A DNA stretch of 64,000 bases from Cristatella mucedo (lineage: Eukaryota > Bryozoa > Phylactolaemata > Cristatellidae), in the NCBI GenBank assembly GCA_009760855.2, contig WPIO01000018.1:1818501-1882500 (forward strand), read 5' to 3'. The position numbers were made by a program, and so were the translations under genes. The notes beneath the pieces are model-generated. The model had not been told where the DNA came from. It ran no database searches and saw only the letters and a program-made list of their open reading frames with translations. This document shows positions 57,303-64,000 of this stretch, in pieces (the first letter of the stretch is position 1; the number at the start of each line of letters is the position of its first letter).

Positions 57303-58364
57303 AACGATAGACACATATATGTATATATACATGTGTATGCACACTTTCAGACTAGCTCATTTTTGTGCAACATTGACATGCATTTACGCCACACTCATTC
57401 AATTTCACACCTTATCTTCCCCCTCATTCTTTCACTAACTGTAGTGTACAGGTATGTCACATTGCTCACACTCGTCATGTAGCTCTCTAAGACCTCTGCT
57501 GCTAATTACATATAATTAAAGTCCATGGCCTATCACCTAGAATAAACTCCGAATCATAAGTATCCTGCCTCTCAAGTGCACATACACACGTTGGGACAAA
57601 CCTATCATACTAAGGCGCACAATCAGGCAAACAGAGACTGAATCCTACTCACTTCTCAGCCCGTCTGTCTTTCCCAGTGCCTGTTTTTGTCTGGTACCCA
57701 TTCCATCAAAATATAATACCCCCAGCCCTTCTCTTTGAGTCTTTCGTGGTTCATTCCTTCTTTCTCTATAAGTGTAAGACTCGTGTTGCTCTCTTCATCT
57801 GCTTTGCAGTGCACGATATTATATAATACAATACAAAATTAATAATTTAGACGTTGTAGGCCACCAGTTTGCCGAAGGCACAACCAAGTGACACAGCAAA
57901 GGGGTCGATCCGGGTCTCCAACTGACAGAGCATTTTAGACGCCGATCAAAGCAAAGAGGTAACACGTCACTGCTTTACAGATTAATAAATGCTACAATGC
58001 AAGCTTTGCCTGTTAATAAAAAGGAAAAGAAAGAAAGAAAATAAATGCTGACACGGATTATCTATGGCACACGGAAATACACCCTTTAGTAGCAACCCCA
58101 AACTTGCCACTGCCTCAACCGAGCTACCTGTGCAGTCTACACCCAATACTCTCTATTGGCTCTATACTCAATATATTTTCTATATCATATACCTCTATGC
58201 TCTATACCCCGAGCAGTAGAAAAGCTCGTTGCAGCTCGGTTCCACAAGCGAGGCTATTGTCCAACTCACCAAACTAACGCACGAACAACGGCTTTCTCAA
58301 CTTCCCTTCTGACTTTTGTGAGATGCCAGTGCCCCAGTACCAGCCAAGAGATATTAATATAATA
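57303..58364. other. Unassigned sequence
   Basis: Nothing recognised beyond minor AT- and purine-rich simple sequence (AAAGAAAGAAAATAAA near 58030). Confidence 0.3.
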
Positions 58365-58440
58365 ATGATACATTTGATATAGCGCCCTCAGTGAACTCAA
58401 TTGCTTACTAGGCACTCTAAATTTGCAGCAAAGAAAGCAC
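58365..58440 (-). mobile_element. LINE tail fragment
   Basis: TGATACATTTGATATAGCGC, CCTCAGTGAACTCAATTGC and TTTGCAGCAAAG correspond to the terminal hairpin and preceding GCAGCAAATG on the minus strand. Only about 75 bp remain. Confidence 0.65.
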
Positions 58441-59439
58441 GATCGAAAGACTATGCTTTGAAACTAGGCCGTCTAGCTTACCTTGGTAGCTGCTCATGTC
58501 GGATGAGAGTGTGTCCCGTATACTCGGCTCTCTCCTTGCTCGGCACTTCGGCTGATCTGCTAGAAGCCGGTGGCGGCTCACTGTACAAGCATGTCAATAA
58601 GACACCAGTGATGCCTCAGCACGAAGCCACGCAGCCTTGGGGGGCTGCTGCACCTCGAGCTTGAGACTGCTATAAGGAAGAAGGCTAGCAGATGCCCGTT
58701 TCTGCTGTGTCCAGCTCAGCCATCCAGCATTCAGCAGGCCTCTCGCTAAGCGCTTTGCAAACGTGCAAATGCGGCCCAACGGTTACTAAACCCGCAATTG
58801 ACTGATCAATATAGATGACTCACTGTGGGCCCTCGAGGTGGCCTCAGGTTTTTTCGAAACTGCAACAACCGTTCACTTGACTGTCGAATGCTCAACAATA
58901 TGATATCCTAAAGCATGTCCAGCTGGCTTCCTTCGAGTATCAAGTACGTGAGCAATATATTTCAAAGTCGGAGAGCAGCTTCTGCAAATAGACCGCAGTA
59001 CGATTGAATGCTTTTGGCTTTCCAGTCAATTCAATGTCAGGATCAATACGCAGACATCAGATGCTTGGCTTTTCTGGATCTTGGAATGCACTTGAAATTA
59101 AATAATGAGGACAAATAAGGGAGGCTATAGGTTGCAAATTAATGCGTATTTTGGCTTACTGGTCCTGTGCTCTACCCATTAAGCTATAGTATAGAGACAG
59201 CCATTCTTTCGGTGTTTAACGGTGGCCCGTGGGCTTTAACTTTCCTTATTTAAGCGATATCGTCAGTTTTCTCTTCTAGAAAGCACGCTTAGGCAAGATT
59301 ATTCTTTGCTCATACTTGAAGCAATAGCAGATATCAGGCAGGTTAGTTGTAGACCTTGCAGATGCTTTGAAAGCAGCAAGCCACTGACATCAGTTTGGCC
59401 AACAGCAGTGCCAGTGGCAACAGCCGCAACTACTCTCCC
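58441..59439. other. Unassigned sequence
   Basis: A GC-richer part at 58480-58790 has open frames on both strands without splice support. The remainder shows nothing recognisable. Confidence 0.25.
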
Positions 59440-60582
59440 TCTTACTGATGCGATAGCCAAGCACAATATAGGCTTTCACTTCTATGCGGATGACACTCAG
59501 TTGTACCTTTGCTTCGACCACCCCCACCCTTCGAGCACCTCAAATTCTCTCAACTGACATGCTGCATGCATTTATGACATCTGCACATGGATGGCAGCAA
59601 ATTTATAAAACCAAGCGATGATAAAACTAACTTATTAGTTATGGGCAAACCCAGTGTGATTCACAAATTGAAATGGCTGACGCTCAAAAGTGGCTCTGTC
59701 AGCATATCTCCTGTAGAATCAGCTCGAAATCTAAGTGTCGTATTCCAAAGCGACCTCTCGTTAGACGACCATATCAGCTCCACAGTCAAATCTGCCTATT
59801 TTCAGCTTCATGACATTGCTAAAATTCAGGCTGGTTTAGATAAGGATACCACGTCTAAGTTGGTCCATGCATTCGCGACATCCCATCTCGACTTCTTCAA
59901 CTCACTGCTTACTGGCCTACCAGCAAGTGGAATCAGGCGATTGCAGCTGGTGCAAAACTCTGCAGCTAGACTTGTCTGTCGTGAACTTCGCAGTTGCCAC
60001 ATTACACCGCTTCTCGCCGACCTGGACTGGCTACCAGTCAGGCAACGGATTGACTTCAAGGTTTTGTCGCTCATTTTTAGGTGACTTCATGCTTCGGCTC
60101 CTGCCTATCTCTCAGATCTACTCCCCATCAGGCCAAGCATCGTACCACCCGCTTTTCGGAATCCAACAGTCTAGAAATATCTTGTACAAACCTCAAATCC
60201 TTTGGAGACCGTGCATTTAGTTCGTATGCTCTCACAGCCTGGAACTCTCTCCCGACCTGGGTCAGAACACTCCCTGACCTGACCACATTTAAAAGGATTT
60301 TATAAACGCACCTATTTAGGACAGCATTTAGTGGGCCCATGTGATTCGTCCTTCATGTGCTTACGTGTGCTGACACTTTGCATGCTGCCACTAACCGCAT
60401 TTGCATGCTGACACTGTCCATGTTACCCCTAACCATGTTAATCATGTTGTTTATCAAGCATTATATTACTTGCCATTTCATTGCATTTCCCTTTGCAGCA
60501 AATGTAAAGCACCTAGAGAGAGATTGAGTTCTCTAAGATTGCTTTGTCAAGTGCATTATTATTATTATTATTATTAATTACT
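59440..60582 (+). pseudogene. Best-preserved CR1/L2-type LINE copy: catalytic motif to tail
   Basis: IAKHNIGFHFYADDTQLYLC places an intact YADD (59483-59494). A frameshift near 59560-59590 follows. A 165-codon frame then reads TNLLVMGKPSVIHKLKWL, SDLSLDDHISSTVKSAYF, LVHAFATSHLDFFNSLLTG, VQNSAARLVC and HITPLLADLDWLPVRQRIDF, to a stop at 60082. A shift to another frame gives LKSFGDRAFSSYALTAWNSL and DLTTFKRIL, ending near 60305. The 3' untranslated part, hairpin (60506-60545) and (ATT)n (60558-60576) complete it. The endonuclease and the front of the reverse transcriptase are missing. It is therefore a 5'-truncated, non-autonomous copy. Confidence 0.85.
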
Positions 60583-61989
60583 AACACTGTAGCTATAGAA
60601 GGTCTAATCGCTTCTCTTACCTTTAAGTGTCAAGTCATCGAGCAATAAAGTGGGGTTTTCACAAAAGACAATTAGTTCCCTGTATTGGTTGGCTTTGTGA
60701 CTCAGACGTTCCAGTCAATTACAAGAAAAATGTTTAAGTTACATTTTGATGGACACTCCCTAAGTGTGGTAATTTTTCAAAATCTACTGATACTCAAATG
60801 TCTCCTTAATGTTCCGGTCTCTTCTGATTGAGCTGACAAACCAACTAACGGGGATTTTTACAACTCACTTTATTTTTCGTGTCTTCGTGCAAGAATAGGC
60901 AAAGAATCCGATAATGGCCAAGCCAGTAAAACAAAACTAAGGCTATAATTGGTCTGTTTACAAGCTTCATTTATATTGCAGCATATGAGTCTTATTGCTT
61001 TACAGCCCAACGTGCAGTGGGAAATAATGGAGTGGCTGCTGTAGGCCTGAAACCCACACGATGATATGCTAGCACCCGACCAGTAGGCTAAAACGAAATT
61101 CTTGATGCACGACAGAAAAGCGAAAATTGTGGTCTATTTGGTTTATCTGTGGTAAATCTTAGCATTCAGTTACCTTGAAAATTGTCACATTATAACAGGC
61201 ATGCAATATAGGATCCAGCCTGATGTTTTATACAAATATAATTACGTAACTAGAAAGCAGAAATGTACACTTCACCACACACAATTTTCAATAAAACACG
61301 TTTTTCTTACTAAGCTAGAGGGGTTTCAGTAAAGACGTTAACTTTAGCTTAGGATTTAAGCTGCTCTGCTATTATAAGCTCTACTGTCCTAATAAAAATT
61401 ATGCATAGAAGACTAGTTGTAGAGGTTATTTAGGGGTTTATTTAGATATAGATTACACGCTGATATGCCTTGTGCCAGTTGTTGTATCCCTCTTTGCATT
61501 CTAGCACCTTTAACTCGCTCGACTCTAATGATGCATAAGTGGAAACATTTATACTGGGATGCAAAAAGTTTAGCAACATTGAGCATATCAAAAACCATCT
61601 TGGCAGTTACAGCCAAACCAATTGCTACTCTGAAATAAGAAATTATAACTGTATGAGAGGCTCCGAGAAATCTTCAGTACCACAGCACTAAAAATGGGTG
61701 CACTAATGCACATTGACCCTTTTTCTAGCTCACAGCAGCAGCTCCTCACTTAAGCTCTCCTACCTTCAATTTTAAACAACATACTATTAAATAAATAGGT
61801 AAATTGCATCCATGCCTATGCGATATCTAGTCTTGACTTTCGTAACTATTAGTAAGTTGTCATGCCTGAGCCATAACATGCTTTTAGTCGGTGCATAACT
61901 AGCAGCTAGGCAAACTTAGTGAGCTCATCAATTGCCAAATTAAAACACACCTTCATTGATCGAAATAATATCCACTCTCCATCAAGCTG
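60583..61989. other. Unassigned AT-rich sequence
   Basis: No coding or repeat signal recognised. Confidence 0.3.
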
Positions 61990-62660
61990 CTTACGGATTC
62001 TTGAAAAGCAAGGCAGCCTAATTTTAGGTTCCTCCGTTCTCTTTCGTCGACCTACTTATCTAAAAGATTTCTCGAGCTCCCCAACGTAGCACCAGCTCCC
62101 GTGGCTCGGGTCACTTAGCCGTGCTTTCCTAGAACTTCAAATAATCGTTGAACATACCGACAGCGCCTTGCATTGCCAAAGCTTAAAACTCTTGTGCTTA
62201 AGAAAATCTCAAAAATGGAGCTGCTTAGACGAGATAATGAAAGCTAAACTACCTCATGCATTTATGACGTCGCGTCTAGATTATTACAATTCCCTTTATC
62301 CGTGACACTCGGCATGTATCACTTTGTCTGCAGCTCATGCTTAACTCTGCCTCTCGTATTCTCCATCTATCGTCAATGGTGTAGGTGCGACATTACACCA
62401 CGTCTGTCTAAGCTTCACTGGCTCCCTATCAAGTATAGAATCGGTTTCAAGATGCTCTGTTTGGCTTACGGTCACTCACTGGCGCCCTGGCCCACCTGTC
62501 CATGACCTCCTTGCTCCTTTGGGGTACTCCCACGCCAGTCAGTTCTCTCAGCGTCTGCCCATATTGCCTTAGCTAATGCTGAACTAAAGTCATTTGATAA
62601 TCGAGCCTTCAGCTCCTGTTCAATAAAAGTCTGGAAATCGCATTAGTGTTACTTTAAAAC
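61990..62660 (+). pseudogene. Old LINE C-terminal relic(s)
   Basis: KLPHAFMTSRLDYYNSLYP (about 62240-62300), RCDITPRLSKLHWLPIKYRI (about 62387-62445), GFKMLCLAYGHSLAP and FDNRAFSSCSIKVWKS (about 62595-62640) appear in order, in shifted frames. Upstream, 62050-62200 also reads like the far C-terminus of a LINE protein (YLKDFSSSPT...TYRQRLALPKL), which would be a second, separate fragment. The wording is nearer to general CR1-type proteins than to the young family here. Confidence 0.5.
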
Positions 62661-62924
62661 CTTGCATCTATCGCACCTCGCCTGGGAAGACATTTTTCCG
62701 GTCAGCTTTCCGTTCGCCCAAGTGAGCTTGTATTTTTTTTTGCAATATGCTTTTCGCATATACTTGACCATCATTCAGTGAATGTTGCAGGATATGATTT
62801 AAACTATACAGTGACTTTGAGCGTCTTCATGTTTTCTTCAGCCTGCTGGCCTAATCACGATACTTACTTTTCATCATCCTTAATAGCATGCATGTCACAA
62901 GGCCGATGGTATTTATTTTCTTGC

Positions 62925-62985
62925 CATAAATTGTGAAGCTCCTGCATTTAAAGAGATTAAGTTCTCTTGGAGTGCCAAAAACTAC
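62925..62985 (+). mobile_element. SINE-A-type tail fragment
   Basis: GTGAAGCTCCTGCATTTAAA, GAGATTAAGTTCTCTTGGAG and TGCCAAAAACTA keep the hairpin order of SINE-A without its head. Confidence 0.5.
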
Positions 62986-63079
62986 CAGGTATTGTATTAC
63001 GATAACTGACATTTTCAGCTGATTCTTAAAACGTTGTTCATGCTAACATATACTAATTGACATACATTATTTAACTTTT

Positions 63080-63130
63080 AATATAAATAAAGTGCCTATA
63101 AAAGATATTAGTTCTCTTGTGATATATTCA
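63080..63130 (+). mobile_element. Hairpin-tail fragment
   Basis: AATAAAGTGCCTATAAAAGA, TATTAGTTCTCTTGTGATAT retains the ...GCC...TTAGTTCTCTT... order. Too short to tell SINE-A from LINE. Confidence 0.3.
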
Positions 63131-63224
63131 ATTCTCCAATATAATAATCATTACAGCAGAAATGCTGGCTGTTCTATTTAGCAAGGTATGGTTAAGGACA
63201 CGAGTGAAAGGTGTCAGCAAGCAC

Positions 63225-63352
63225 CGAGTCATTGCAAATCTTAAGTGCTTAGAAAGAGATTGAGTTCTCTGAGGGTGCTATACCAAACGTTTTTGTTATT
63301 ATTATTTATTTTTATTATTGTTATTATTATTATTATATATTATTATTATTAC
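63225..63352 (+). mobile_element. LINE tail with ATT tract
   Basis: TTGCAAATCTTAAGTGCTTA, GAAAGAGATTGAGTTCTCTG and AGGGTGCTATACC form the hairpin. An interrupted ATT tract follows at 63293-63352. Confidence 0.7.
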
Positions 63353-63934
63353 AGCATACATCACGTTGTAAATAGTCGTAAGCATTAATTCCTCACACGT
63401 ACATTAATAGAGTCTGCAGGTGCACAGGCATGACCACCAAGTGAGACCGAGCTACTGGGCGGCCAGATGGACTGCATGGAAGAGGCATAACAGTGAATCA
63501 GCAGTATTATATTCCTTATTACTGCATCTCTTACATTTTCTCTGCTTACCTTAAGAAATACCACATTATTTACACGGGATAGATTTAACAATACCTACGC
63601 TTTCGTTTGAGAGGCTGCAGCAAAGGGATAGAAGACATGCACAATCACAGCTGATATACCCGTGGCCTGAATAGTACCTGTTTTTGCTGCAGGCTTGGAA
63701 GCTGGATTAAACCCTTAGAGGAGGACAAGCACAATCGTTTCCTGTCTTCAATGCTCGAAACCGCTTCCACTGTCCGAAAATCCTGTAGAATTTAGAAATA
63801 AAAGCTTGTGAGGTGAGCCCTCGGTAAGGCATAACAGACAGACAATAAAAATGTGCTGATTTTTCATAATAGACAGCAAAACCTCTGTTGATTTTTAATT
63901 ATCTTAAAATCGATTGCATCAATGCGGTAAAAAT

Positions 63935-64000
63935 AATAGTAATAATAATGATACACTTGATAAAGCACCCTCAGAGAACTCTATCTTTTTCTAGCGCTTT
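63935..64000 (-). mobile_element. LINE tail running off the window end
   Basis: AATAATAGTAATAATAATGA, TACACTTGATAAAGCACCCT and CAGAGAACTCTATC match the minus-strand tails. The body, if present, lies beyond base 64000. Confidence 0.75.

Noticed and set aside
59826-60074. Minus-strand 82-codon frame
   Set aside because: Antisense of the LINE protein at 59.6-60.1 kb.

Overview
The window looks like gene-poor, repeat-rich nuclear DNA of an animal. There are no bacterial-style operons and no long open frames. Spliceosomal-type exon boundaries can be seen. The sequence is packed with decayed LINE retrotransposons, tRNA-derived SINEs and long microsatellites. A LINE fragment of the R2/NeSL type together with many CR1/L2-type LINE fragments would suit a flatworm or another lophotrochozoan, but the sequence alone does not fix the species.

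Layout. From 1 to 28.7 kb there are mostly dead LINE copies on both strands: 0.6, 1.0-2.0, 2.7-3.5, 6.6-7.0, 7.9-9.65, 12.4, 13.1, 22.2-22.7, 23.0 and 24.1-25.0 kb. This stretch also holds an R2-like relic (19.26-19.9 kb), a mucin-like broken reading frame (17.04-17.29 kb), two SINE families, and long (CT)n, (AT)n and (CA)n tracts. From 29 to 36.5 kb lies a GC-richer stretch. Here several minus-strand open segments are bounded by good splice signals whose phases agree, so one or two multi-exon genes may be present. Their functions are not recognised. From 37.4 to 38.5 kb there are head-to-tail LINE 3' ends and a complete SINE. From about 39.3 to 56.0 kb a large tandem-repeat domain dominates: six units of about 1.43 kb, bracketed by two longer units of about 2.2 kb, with older, more diverged relatives to the left. 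From 56 to 64 kb there is simple-sequence DNA and several further LINE copies, including the best preserved reverse-transcriptase fragment (59.44-60.58 kb, intact YADD).

How the parts relate. The LINE 3' ends finish in a conserved hairpin (AAAGCGCC ... GGCGCTTT) followed by (ATT)n. One SINE family (here SINE-A) has a tRNA-like head and carries essentially the same hairpin before an AT-rich tail. This is the arrangement expected when a SINE borrows the machinery of a partner LINE. A second tRNA-derived family (SINE-B) lacks that hairpin and has inserted twice, in opposite orientations, into one old LINE. A SINE-A copy sits cleanly inside one unit of the tandem array, so it arrived after that unit formed.

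All identities were read by eye. Percent identities, family assignments to database entries and gene models are not computed, and exon calls are candidates.
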